Source: an uncultured Eggerthella sp.
GTDB taxonomy: Bacteria; Actinomycetota; Coriobacteriia; Coriobacteriales; Eggerthellaceae
Reading direction: 5' to 3'
DNA: 7,507 nt
Assembly (NCBI GenBank): GCA_902470405.1
Contig: CABRGJ010000038.1
Span: 1-7,507 of the forward strand
A program made the translations under genes and the position numbers. Shown one piece after another: positions 1-5,768 of this stretch. The notes beneath the pieces were generated by a model that had not been told where the DNA came from, searched no databases, and saw nothing but the letters and a program-made list of their open reading frames with translations. Numbering within the stretch: position 1 is the first letter of the stretch; each line of letters starts with the position of its first letter.

Positions 1-126
1 ACTGGCCAGATCGGCGTGAACCGCATCATCTCGATCGACGACAGTCCCATCAAGATCTGCGTCGTCACCACCGACGAAGAGATGCGCATCGCACGCGAGA
101 CCGATAGTCTTGTCAGTCAGGTCTAG
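1..126 (+). CDS. ackA: Acetate kinase, C-terminal end (partial)
   Basis: This is the last 41 codons of a + strand gene whose 5' part lies outside the window; it stops at TAG 124-126. The visible peptide includes RIISIDDSPIKICVVTTDEE and then MRIARETDSLV. This fits the known C-terminal pattern of acetate kinases, where a strand of the type DSPVKV-x-V-x-PT-(D/N)EE is followed by an (I/L)A-(R/Q)-(D/E)-T helix. Acetate kinase interconverts acetyl phosphate plus ADP with acetate plus ATP in the cytoplasm, at the end of the Pta-AckA overflow pathway. Active-site residues are not in the window, so the call rests on the tail alone. The gene ends only three bases before the stop codon of the convergent permease gene, and no intrinsic terminator is visible after it. 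Propionate or butyrate kinases of the same superfamily are less likely alternatives. Confidence 0.8.
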   Translation, partial: TGQIGVNRIISIDDSPIKICVVTTDEEMRIARETDSLVSQV

Positions 127-129
127 GGA

Positions 130-822
130 TCACAGCTCACGTCGTTCATAGAGCCACGCTGAAAGAACTGCGCTCGCAACATAGAGCAGCAAGACGATAA
201 CGCACGCCAGCCCAATGAGGAGCGCAAGCATACCTTCATCGCTGAAGAACCGCGCGATGGTGCTCGCATCGAGCGAATTGCTGAAGAGCGCGGCAAACGT
301 GCTCAGCGCGAGCACGAGCACGATAGGGACGATACGCGAACCCCTCGTCATACCGAAACGCATGATGAGCGGCAAGGTGAATATCGCTGCTGTCAATATG
401 ATGAGCTGCGTGAATACCGCAACACCAACGATCGTTGCTATCCCGAACTCAGAAAGCGCAAGCCCTGAGGGAACGCTTCCTTCTGGAAGCACTTCAGCGA
501 CCAGTCCGAGCACGCACCCGAGCAAGACGCTCGCGACAAGCGTGCAGATCGTGATGATGAACATGCTCGCGTACCGGCCATAGGCAACTTGCTTCTTGCT
601 GATGGGCAAGGTCAACCGAAAGCGCTCCCAGCCGTTCTGCTCGTCATAAGCAGAGATGCTGAAGAGGTACATGAAGGGCACCATCGCTGCCATACAAGCA
701 ACAGCTACGACCAAAGTCTCGGTGATGACGGCGATGAACAGGCTCACGAATGCCGTCATGCCGAAAAGCGCAGGAATCGAGTTCTTCGAGGTGACAAGGT
801 CAGAGAAGATCATTGCTCTCAT
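130..822 (-). CDS. ABC-2 type transporter permease (GntR-linked exporter)
   Basis: This is a 230-residue integral membrane protein, the permease partner of the ATPase encoded just upstream. Six hydrophobic segments can be seen, at about residues 16-34, 37-58, 85-109, 125-155, 163-182 and 196-222. Between the second and third lies the charged motif DEQNGWERF (60-68) followed by LTLPIS (70-75). In my knowledge of the family this cytoplasmic signature (D-E-x-N-G-W ... LP-[IV]-S) marks the short ABC-2 permeases of the ABC2_membrane_5 type. The start is ATG 822-820; it overlaps the ATPase stop as ATGA and has AAGGAG seven bases upstream, so the two are translationally coupled. The substrate cannot be read from the sequence. 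Related GntR-ABC operons respond to cell-envelope antibiotics, so efflux or envelope-stress defence is a reasonable inference, not a demonstrated role. Confidence 0.85.
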   Translation of the reverse strand: MRAMIFSDLVTSKNSIPALFGMTAFVSLFIAVITETLVVAVACMAAMVPFMYLFSISAYDEQNGWERFRLTLPISKKQVAYGRYASMFIITICTLVASVLLGCVLGLVAEVLPEGSVPSGLALSEFGIATIVGVAVFTQLIILTAAIFTLPLIMRFGMTRGSRIVPIVLVLALSTFAALFSNSLDASTIARFFSDEGMLALLIGLACVIVLLLYVASAVLSAWLYERREL

Positions 823-1763
823 AGGGTCTCTCCTTTTAAGGTCAAGGTCATATAGTCTTCGATCGATACGCGCTCGACCTCGATGTCCGGGAAGGCGCGC
901 GCAAAGGCGACGCGATCAGGAACGAGCAGGTCGGTCGCAAGCCCGCGCGGGAGGAACTTCAGAGGCGTGGCATCTGGTGATGCCGTAGCACAAACGGCAT
1001 TCGATCCGCTCGTATCCGCAGCGCTCCGTGCTATGCCATATTCACTCGATGCGATCGCTTCAAGTTCGCTCGTGCGACAGTGCGCGATCCCTGCCTCATC
1101 GCAGATCGTCTCTTTAGGGAGCGCGAAGACCATCGCACCCTCATCGATGCAAACGATCTCGTCAGCGATCTTCTCGAGGTCGGTCGTGATATGAGACGAT
1201 ATCAAGATGGCATGCCCCTCTTCTTCCATGAAGCTCCGCAAGATCTCGAGCACTTCATCACGCGCGATCGGATCGAGTCCCGCGGTCACTTCGTCGAGGA
1301 TGAGCAGCTTAGGATGATGCGCAAGCGCGAACGCGAGCGTGAGCTTCATACCCATGCCGCGTGAAAGATCCTTCACTGACTTTTTCGCTGTAAGATCGAA
1401 TTCGATACAAAGCTGATCGAAGCGCACATCGTCCCATCGAGCATATGCCGCTCGTCCAAGCGTGCGAACATCGCTCACCTTCATGGACACCGGGAACGCG
1501 CACGTATCGAGCACGACCCCGATATCTTGCTTGGCCGCGGCGCTTTCTGCTGCATTTGCCTGAGGATCGCTCCCCAGCAAACTGATCGCTCCACCATCGA
1601 GCGAAACCATTCCAAGGATCGATTTGAGCAAAGTCGTCTTGCCTGCTCCGTTCGATCCGATAAGCCCGACCACACGATCGGGCGCAACCGTGATGTCAAA
1701 AGCGTCGAGAGCAAAACCCTCATAATGCTTGGTGACGCCCTGTGCATCGATAAGTGCTTGCAT
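819..1763 (-). CDS. ABC transporter ATP-binding protein
   Basis: This is a 314-residue cytoplasmic ATPase that powers the adjacent permease. Visible motifs are an aromatic A-loop Tyr14, Walker A GSNGAGKT (36-43, Lys42), signature LSRGM (133-137), Walker B LLILDE (153-158, catalytic Glu158), D-loop AGLDP (161-165) and switch His191. At the Q-loop position the sequence reads IGVVLD (81-86), with Asp where canonical ABC proteins have Gln. From memory, the GntR-linked subfamily often reads IGVVFDE here, so this is probably a subfamily trait. A C-terminal region of about 100 residues ends in VERVSIEDYMTLTLKGE, also typical of this group. I chose ATG 1763 because AAAAGG lies eight bases upstream and the protein then begins with a normal ABC strand. 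An in-frame ATG at 1808 would add 15 unconserved residues and lacks a well-spaced binding site. It is the middle gene of the repressor-ATPase-permease operon. Confidence 0.92.
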   Translation of the reverse strand: MQALIDAQGVTKHYEGFALDAFDITVAPDRVVGLIGSNGAGKTTLLKSILGMVSLDGGAISLLGSDPQANAAESAAAKQDIGVVLDTCAFPVSMKVSDVRTLGRAAYARWDDVRFDQLCIEFDLTAKKSVKDLSRGMGMKLTLAFALAHHPKLLILDEVTAGLDPIARDEVLEILRSFMEEEGHAILISSHITTDLEKIADEIVCIDEGAMVFALPKETICDEAGIAHCRTSELEAIASSEYGIARSAADTSGSNAVCATASPDATPLKFLPRGLATDLLVPDRVAFARAFPDIEVERVSIEDYMTLTLKGETL

Positions 1764-1768
1764 AATCA

Positions 1769-1825
1769 CTACCTTTTCGTCCTCTTCTGCGCCACATCTC
1801 TCTGCCATTTGCAGGCAGCCATCAT
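1769..1825 (-). CDS. Possible 17-18-codon ORF linking repressor and ATPase genes
   Basis: A tiny reading frame lies between the GntR gene and the ATPase gene, in a different frame from the ATPase. Two adjacent ATGs are available. ATG 1825-1823 overlaps the GntR stop as ATGA, and ATG 1822-1820 overlaps it as TGATG. A perfect GGAGG (1834-1830) sits four or seven bases upstream. From the second ATG the peptide would be MAACKWQRDVAQKRTKR, basic and without any recognised motif; it ends at TAG 1771-1769, five bases before the ATPase ATG. The ribosome-binding sequence is strong and the spacing good. However, the ORF is so short that it may simply carry ribosomes from the repressor gene to the ATPase start, or be chance. 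No homology can be claimed. Confidence 0.3.
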   Translation of the reverse strand: MMAACKWQRDVAQKRTKR

Positions 1826-2196
1826 CGATCCTCCATGAGCAGATCGATCATGTCGTGCAGGTCTGCTCTTGTGATACCAGCATCACGAGCCTCATCGATC
1901 GCCCGCACAAGCTGCGCCTCTATGGAGCGGAGACGTTCTTCTTTGAGCAATTCGAGGTTGCCACCCGCAACGAATGTTCCTTTGCCCTGCACCGTAGTGA
2001 TAAGACCAGCCGCCTCCAATTCGGCGTAAGCGCGCTTGGTGGTGATCACGCTGACATGCAGGTCATTCGCAAGCGAGCGGATGCTTGGCAAGATCGCGCC
2101 TTCAGCAAGATCACCTTGCAGGATCGCGCTCTTGATCTGCTGAGCGATCTGCTCATAGATGGGAGATGCATTCGCATTCGATATGAATAGTTCCAA
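1822..2196 (-). CDS. GntR-family transcriptional regulator, YtrA subfamily
   Basis: This is a 124-residue winged helix-turn-helix repressor with the short C-terminal tail that separates the YtrA subfamily from full-size GntR proteins carrying effector domains. The N-terminus NASPIYEQIAQQI (9-21) leads into the GntR fold. PSIRSLANDL (37-46) and TTKRAYAELE (52-61) form the helix-turn-helix, and QGKGTFV (70-76) is the wing. The rest (about 80-124) is a short helical dimerisation tail. Translation must start at TTG 2196-2194: it gives the canonical ELFIS...PIYEQI beginning, and AGGA lies nine bases upstream. Being first in the operon, ahead of the ABC genes, matches the B. subtilis YtrA/YhcF arrangement, where the regulator represses its own operon. 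A repeat-rich operator overlapping the promoter lies about 80 bases upstream. The inducing signal is unknown. Confidence 0.92.
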   Translation of the reverse strand: MELFISNANASPIYEQIAQQIKSAILQGDLAEGAILPSIRSLANDLHVSVITTKRAYAELEAAGLITTVQGKGTFVAGGNLELLKEERLRSIEAQLVRAIDEARDAGITRADLHDMIDLLMEDR

Positions 2197-2251
2197 AGTC
2201 CCTCTTCCTACGAAAGAGTTGCCCGCTATCCAGCGTCCTGGATGCGAGCTA

Positions 2252-2297
2252 AGTGTATATACGCTATATGAACACTATATACACACCTATATACACT
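2252..2297. repeat. Operator-like repeat cluster GTGTATATA / TATATACAC
   Basis: Three exact 9-base half sites are seen. GTGTATATA (2253-2261) is inverted relative to TATATACAC (2276-2284), which is repeated directly at 2288-2296; the longer unit CTATATACAC recurs at a 12-base step (2275, 2287). A degenerate copy, CTATATgaaCAC, begins at 2264, so CTATAT recurs at 11-12-base steps on one face of the helix. Within the cluster, AGTGTA (2252-2257) and AACACT (2271-2276) form an inverted pair with a 13-base spacer. As I recall it, the B. subtilis YtrA operator is AGTGTA-N13-TACACT, which differs here by one base. The cluster covers the -10, the spacer and the start region of the minus-strand promoter, the expected place for an autorepressor. 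Binding by the neighbouring GntR protein is inferred. Confidence 0.75.
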
Positions 2298-2302
2298 GTC
2301 AA
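2274..2302 (-). promoter_or_regulatory. Promoter of the GntR-ABC operon
   Basis: Read on the minus strand, a perfect -35 TTGACA (2302-2297) is followed by a 17-base spacer and the -10 TATAGT (2279-2274), one mismatch from consensus. Transcription would start near 2267, leaving a leader of about 70 bases before the TTG start of the regulator. The spacer and the -10 are made of operator repeats, so a bound repressor would exclude RNA polymerase. So strong a core promoter under a repressor implies an operon that is silent until induced. Confidence 0.8.
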
Positions 2303-2389
2303 GCGATCTATCCCAACTCCTCTATTTCAAATCGATAAAGAATATGCGTCTTTCTCTGATTAGGGGGCGATTATCGAACAGAGATAGGG

Positions 2390-2395
2390 GATAAT
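2390..2395 (+). promoter_or_regulatory. Candidate -10 element for the aminotransferase gene
   Basis: GATAAT matches the -10 consensus at five of six positions and lies 33 bases before the ATG of the aminotransferase. No good -35 is found at 16-18 bases upstream (the best-spaced hexamer is GCGATT at 2367). An imperfectly placed inverted pair, TCTCTG (2353-2358) and CAGAGA (2379-2384), brackets this region and might be a regulator site. The promoter may need an activator, or the true one may lie elsewhere in the 2300-2400 stretch. Confidence 0.4.
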
Positions 2396-2428
2396 GAAGA
2401 GCACGAAACAAACGTGAAAGGAACACTC

Positions 2429-3619
2429 ATGCGCGAGATCGATGCACTACTCTCTGATGGAATCAAATCGACCCCTCCCTCGTTCGTCCGCAGCATCCTG
2501 AAAGCCGCATCCGACCCCGAGGTCACCTCGTTCGCAGGCGGCCTGCCGAACCCGATCTCCTTCCCGCAAGATGAACTGCTAAGATCCATGCAGCGCGTGG
2601 TTGCCGAACAAGGACCGAACGCCTTCCAGTATTCCGGCACTGCAGGCATCGAGGAGCTACGTGAATGGGTCGCCAGCCGCTACAACAAGCGCTTTGGCGC
2701 CGACTACACGGCCGAAGATGTGCTCATCACCACCGGCTCGCAGCAGATCCTCGACCTGCTCGGCAAAGTGCTGCTTGATAAGGGCGACGGCGTCATCGTC
2801 GAAAACCCCACCTACCTGGCCGCCATCCAAGCATTCGCACTGCAGCAGCCCGTTTTCCGCGGTGTCGAGCTCACCAGCGAAGGCTTGAACATCGACGAGC
2901 TGAATGCAGCACTGGATGCGGGTGCGAAGATGATCTATCTCATCCCGAATTTCCAGAACCCGACCGGACTCACCTATACCGCCGAGAACCGCGAACAAGT
3001 ACGCGCAGCGCTTGCTAACCGCAATATCGTCGTAGTGGAAGACGATCCGTACGGCGAGCTGCGTTTCGAGGGCGAATCGCTGCCTTACATCGGCGCGACC
3101 AACCACCCGCACGGCGTGGTGATGGGATCGTTCTCGAAGACCGTCACGCCAGGCTTTCGCATGGGCTACCTGATCACGAAGGATCACGAACTACTGAACA
3201 ATATCTCGATCGCAAAAGAAGCTGCCGACCTGCACACCAACGTCTTTGGTCAGTACGTTATCCACGATTATCTGATGCACAACGAACTGGACGACCATCT
3301 CGACAAGATCCGCGAGCTCTACCGCTCGCAGGCAAGCGCTATGGTCGAGGCGATGAAAGAATTCTTCCCTGCCGATGTCGAATTCACCATCCCTGAAGGC
3401 GGCATGTTCCTGTGGGTCACGCTGCCCGAAGGCATCGATAGCATGAAGATGTTCGACGCTGCACTTGAGCGAAACGTCGCATTCGTGCCAGGCGCGCCAT
3501 TCTATGCTGAACCGGGCACGCGCTCGACTTTGCGCCTAAACTTCACGAATGCTGACGAAGAGACCATCCGAGACGGCATCAAGCGCCTAGCAGAAACGAT
3601 CGAGGAGCAGTTGGCGTAG
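2429..3619 (+). CDS. PLP-dependent class I/II aminotransferase
   Basis: This is a 396-residue fold-type I aminotransferase that transfers an amino group between an amino acid and a 2-oxo acid. Key residues are visible: FAGGLPNP near residue 32-39 (a substrate-loop signature of the LysN/MocR-like branch), Asn177 in NPTG, Asp205 and Tyr208 in EDDPYG (they contact the PLP ring), Lys237 in GSFSK (Schiff-base lysine), Arg244 in GFRMGY, and Arg369 in STLRLNF (carboxylate-binding). The helix-turn-helix domain of MocR regulators is absent, so this is an enzyme only. The start at ATG 2429 is supported by AAAGGA (2417-2422) six bases upstream; an in-frame GTG at 2414 would overlap that site. Relatives include 2-aminoadipate and aromatic or branched-chain transaminases, and the substrate cannot be settled here. 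It is divergent from the GntR operon and 36 bases ahead of the unknown membrane protein, possibly co-transcribed. Confidence 0.92.
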   Translation: MREIDALLSDGIKSTPPSFVRSILKAASDPEVTSFAGGLPNPISFPQDELLRSMQRVVAEQGPNAFQYSGTAGIEELREWVASRYNKRFGADYTAEDVLITTGSQQILDLLGKVLLDKGDGVIVENPTYLAAIQAFALQQPVFRGVELTSEGLNIDELNAALDAGAKMIYLIPNFQNPTGLTYTAENREQVRAALANRNIVVVEDDPYGELRFEGESLPYIGATNHPHGVVMGSFSKTVTPGFRMGYLITKDHELLNNISIAKEAADLHTNVFGQYVIHDYLMHNELDDHLDKIRELYRSQASAMVEAMKEFFPADVEFTIPEGGMFLWVTLPEGIDSMKMFDAALERNVAFVPGAPFYAEPGTRSTLRLNFTNADEETIRDGIKRLAETIEEQLA

Positions 3620-3655
3620 TAGGCGCTCGATCGATCCCTACGAAAGAGGTCCTGC

Positions 3656-5278
3656 ATGGAGGAACACAAGACAGAGCTCGCCTCGCTCGATGTCTATCTG
3701 GTACAACAGATGGACTTCAAGCTTCCGGCCAGCACGCGCTCGAGCAAACCGACTTGGAGGACCAACCCCTTCAACCTAAGCTTCACCTCAAGCCTTTCGG
3801 ACGCGCCGCTCAGCACGCGTTACAAGCAATACCCCGAGTGGCTCGCATACTTCATGCGCATGGAGTGCATCTATCACAATTCCGCATGCATGAGATTGAC
3901 CAACAACGAAGGCGATCCTTCCTTCGCCACCGAATTCGCAGCCGCGATCGGTCCGCTCGAGCAAGCTGCGGGAAGGCGCGCGCTTGGAAGAGAGGCAACC
4001 GATCCAGCGCCTACTATCGCGCAGATGAGAAAGGGCGCAGGTGCGCCAAAGCTCGCACTCGATCAAGAAGACAGTGCAGAAGAAGACGCTGAAGGTTCAG
4101 AGCTCAGCACCGATCTTGATATCTCTAACCTGGACGCATGGTTGTTCTACGAGATCAGTCTCCGCCAGTGGCAGGTCATCTATAAGTTCACCATCACCAC
4201 CACGAGCGCGCATCTCAACGACATGGTCATCTCATCACCGGGGTTGCGCAGCCATCGCAATGACCTCTACAACATCATTCGCGACATGTTCGCTCTCTCG
4301 GACAACACCGACCGGGTCATCCCTTCGGTGCAGAAGATCCAACGTAGCGCAATGGCGCACGGTCTCGAACTGTGCCGCAAGCTCTACGGGGTCAAGAAGA
4401 AGTTCAAGGCGCAAGAAGTGCTCACCTTCCCCGAAAGCTGCACCAATGTGTCCTTCTTCATCAGCACGTCGGATGCGAAGCAGCTGAAGAATAATCTCGT
4501 GCGCGAAACCAACCGTGCCGAACGCAAACGCGACAACGTGCTCGATTTCTTTGGCAAGAAGCGACGCGAGAACGGCGTGTATCGCGATATCGAGCTCTTC
4601 CAATTCGGCGGTAGGTTCAACACCGTGTTGATCGATTGCGAACCGATCGGTGCGCTGGGTGGCCCAAGCGATATCACGCACGGCTACCAGATGCAGCTCA
4701 TGCCCACGCTGTTCCATAGCATGCTGATGTGGGGCTATCTCGGGCATATGACCGAAGCGATGCAGCTGATCGAACGTGGCATCCTTACCGATAGCAGCGC
4801 GAAGACCAATTCGCGCATCCAATACTTCAACTCGCTCATCAACAGCATCGAATACGCAAGCTTCGAAAACGAAACATTCAAGCGCGGTATCGAGCAGGAT
4901 AACGAGATGATCTATTCCAAGATCGAAGAGAAGTGGAACATCCACCGCTCGCTCATACAGATGAAGGATTTCGCCTCATATCTGTCGCATTTCCTCGATC
5001 GCGACTATCAGGAGCATGTCCTGAAGGCCGATCGCAAGCAGAATGTGGTGTTGTTCCTGATCGCCCTCCTAGGGCTCTTCGGCCTCATCAGCGTATGGGA
5101 CGACTATCTCGACCTTGTGACGAGCCAGTACTTCCACGAAGCGCTGAACAGCGAATTCATCGATACAGTGTTCCCGAATATCGAAGCGCTCACCATGTTC
5201 AGCGTCTGGATGCCCGTCATCGCGCTGATCATCTGCGTGATCGCCATCATCTGTCTGATCCGTTGGCGACCGAAGTAA
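3656..5278 (+). CDS. Uncharacterised protein with two C-terminal membrane helices
   Basis: I do not recognise this 540-residue protein. Most of it (1-460) is soluble and rich in charged and aromatic residues. An acidic, Ser-rich linker runs through about 134-160 (DQEDSAEEDAEGSE and on), followed by a mixed region with FPESCTNVSFF and GGRFNTVLIDCEP. A long helical stretch (about 400-460) then leads directly into a hydrophobic segment at about 463-482 (VVLFLIALLGLFGLISVW). A second membrane helix lies at about 519-536, and the protein ends in the basic tail RWRPK. There is no signal peptide. A long helix feeding two C-terminal membrane segments resembles CorA-type transporters, but the GMN motif after the first helix is absent and the protein is much longer, so this is topology only. 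ATG 3656 has AGAGG six bases upstream. Codon use looks like its neighbours. It follows the aminotransferase by 36 bases with no terminator between. Confidence 0.85.
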   Translation: MEEHKTELASLDVYLVQQMDFKLPASTRSSKPTWRTNPFNLSFTSSLSDAPLSTRYKQYPEWLAYFMRMECIYHNSACMRLTNNEGDPSFATEFAAAIGPLEQAAGRRALGREATDPAPTIAQMRKGAGAPKLALDQEDSAEEDAEGSELSTDLDISNLDAWLFYEISLRQWQVIYKFTITTTSAHLNDMVISSPGLRSHRNDLYNIIRDMFALSDNTDRVIPSVQKIQRSAMAHGLELCRKLYGVKKKFKAQEVLTFPESCTNVSFFISTSDAKQLKNNLVRETNRAERKRDNVLDFFGKKRRENGVYRDIELFQFGGRFNTVLIDCEPIGALGGPSDITHGYQMQLMPTLFHSMLMWGYLGHMTEAMQLIERGILTDSSAKTNSRIQYFNSLINSIEYASFENETFKRGIEQDNEMIYSKIEEKWNIHRSLIQMKDFASYLSHFLDRDYQEHVLKADRKQNVVLFLIALLGLFGLISVWDDYLDLVTSQYFHEALNSEFIDTVFPNIEALTMFSVWMPVIALIICVIAIICLIRWRPK

Positions 5279-5380
5279 GCCTTGGCGCGCCACTGTGATG
5301 CTCTTTTCTCGATGGAGGGTCCAAGGGTGCATGATCGGCGATGCCCGTGTTGCCATTTGGAAAAACATCGGACTTTAGTG
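5279..5380. other. Non-coding gap before the trp promoter, nothing firm seen
   Basis: The 490 bases between the unknown membrane protein and trpE contain no gene. The first hundred hold no recognisable element: a 10-base palindrome TGGCGCGCCA (5283-5292) and a weak GGCGA/TTGCC hairpin (5337-5354) are present, but neither is followed by the T-run of an intrinsic terminator. The rest of the gap is occupied by the trp promoter, the T-box leader and its terminator, annotated separately. Confidence 0.6.
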
Positions 5381-5409
5381 TTGTAAAGTGAGCAAAGCTG
5401 TGCAATAAT
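5381..5409 (+). promoter_or_regulatory. Promoter of the trp operon leader
   Basis: TTGTAA (5381-5386) and AATAAT (5404-5409) are separated by exactly 17 bases. The -10 is one base from TATAAT and is preceded by TGC (5401-5403), an extended -10 motif that would make up for the imperfect -35. The predicted start near 5416 lies about 18 bases ahead of the first pairing base of T-box stem I, as expected for a leader-controlled operon. Confidence 0.65.
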
Positions 5410-5433
5410 CCCTTTCATCGTCATTCATTCAGA

Positions 5434-5711
5434 CGATCAAACCGTTGAAGCGGAAGTCAAAGCGAATGAGCGCGCACAGAGAGTTCGGGAAGCTGGGATC
5501 CGAATCGTAAGCAGTTCGCCAAATGGGCCGCGGAGGGCGTACCGAACGGATCGATCGAGTGTGTCGCACCATGCAGCGCAGAACGATCACCCAGTAGGAT
5601 ACGACGTGCAGGGCATACGTCAGTTGCCAGAGATGTGATAGCATCTCGCAAAGTGCGCAGACTTGTCTGCGAATCAAGGTGGCACCGCGAGCTTTCAAGA
5701 GCCCGTCCTTG
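5434..5711 (+). promoter_or_regulatory. T-box riboswitch, tryptophan specifier (tRNA-Trp sensing)
   Basis: This leader RNA reads the charging state of tRNA-Trp and decides whether transcription continues into trpE. Stem I closes through CGATC/GATCG (5434-5438 with 5553-5557) and CCGTT/AACGG (5442-5446 with 5545-5549). GCGG/CCGC (5450-5453 with 5528-5531) and GCGAA/TTCGC (5462-5466 with 5515-5519) flank an internal loop whose 3' side is CAAATGGG. The specifier codon TGG (Trp) is at 5524-5526, followed by a purine as usual. Above it lie the conserved AGAGAG (5478-5483) and a terminal hairpin TTCGG/CCGAA (5484-5488, 5500-5504) carrying the GNUG-type loop GAAGCTGGGAT. Two hairpins (5630-5647, 5656-5671) precede the T-box sequence AAGGTGGCACCGCG (5676-5689). 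The antiterminator helix is CAAGG (5675-5679) with CCTTG (5707-5711), leaving UGGC (5680-5683) to pair with the tRNA 3' end. The order of elements fits class I transcriptional T-boxes. Confidence 0.93.
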
Positions 5712-5739
5712 ACAGGAAACTGTTGGGGACGGGCTTTTT
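5700..5739 (+). terminator. Intrinsic terminator of the trp T-box leader
   Basis: A perfect 9-base stem, AGCCCGTCC (5700-5708) with GGACGGGCT (5727-5735), is capped by an inner ACAG/CTGT helix with a GAAA tetraloop (5712-5723) and followed by TTTTT (5735-5739). Bases 5707-5708 are also needed for the antiterminator helix, so the two folds exclude each other: charged tRNA-Trp allows termination, uncharged tRNA-Trp stabilises the antiterminator. Confidence 0.93.
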
Positions 5740-5768
5740 CGTTCCCCTGGAAAGAAAGGAACGAGCAT

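Noticed and set aside
1764..1808. Longer ATPase starting at ATG 1808
   Set aside because: It adds 15 residues absent from the family's usual N-terminus, and GGAGG is about 21 bases away; ATG 1763 has AAAAGG at proper spacing.
2414..2428. GTG start for the aminotransferase
   Set aside because: The GTG sits on top of the AAAGGA that serves ATG 2429, and no binding site precedes it.
4235..4945. 236-codon open frame on the minus strand inside the unknown membrane protein gene
   Set aside because: The + strand frame is longer, has a well-placed binding site and membrane helices; the antisense frame reads as low-information His/Asp/Glu-rich shadow sequence.
5283..5354. Palindrome TGGCGCGCCA and a weak hairpin as terminator of the unknown membrane protein gene
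   Set aside because: Neither has both a loop and a following T-run; the palindrome looks like a chance GC-rich word.
5679..5768. Upstream in-frame extension of trpE
   Set aside because: The added residues translate the T-box and terminator hairpin and have no ribosome binding site; ATG 5769 does.
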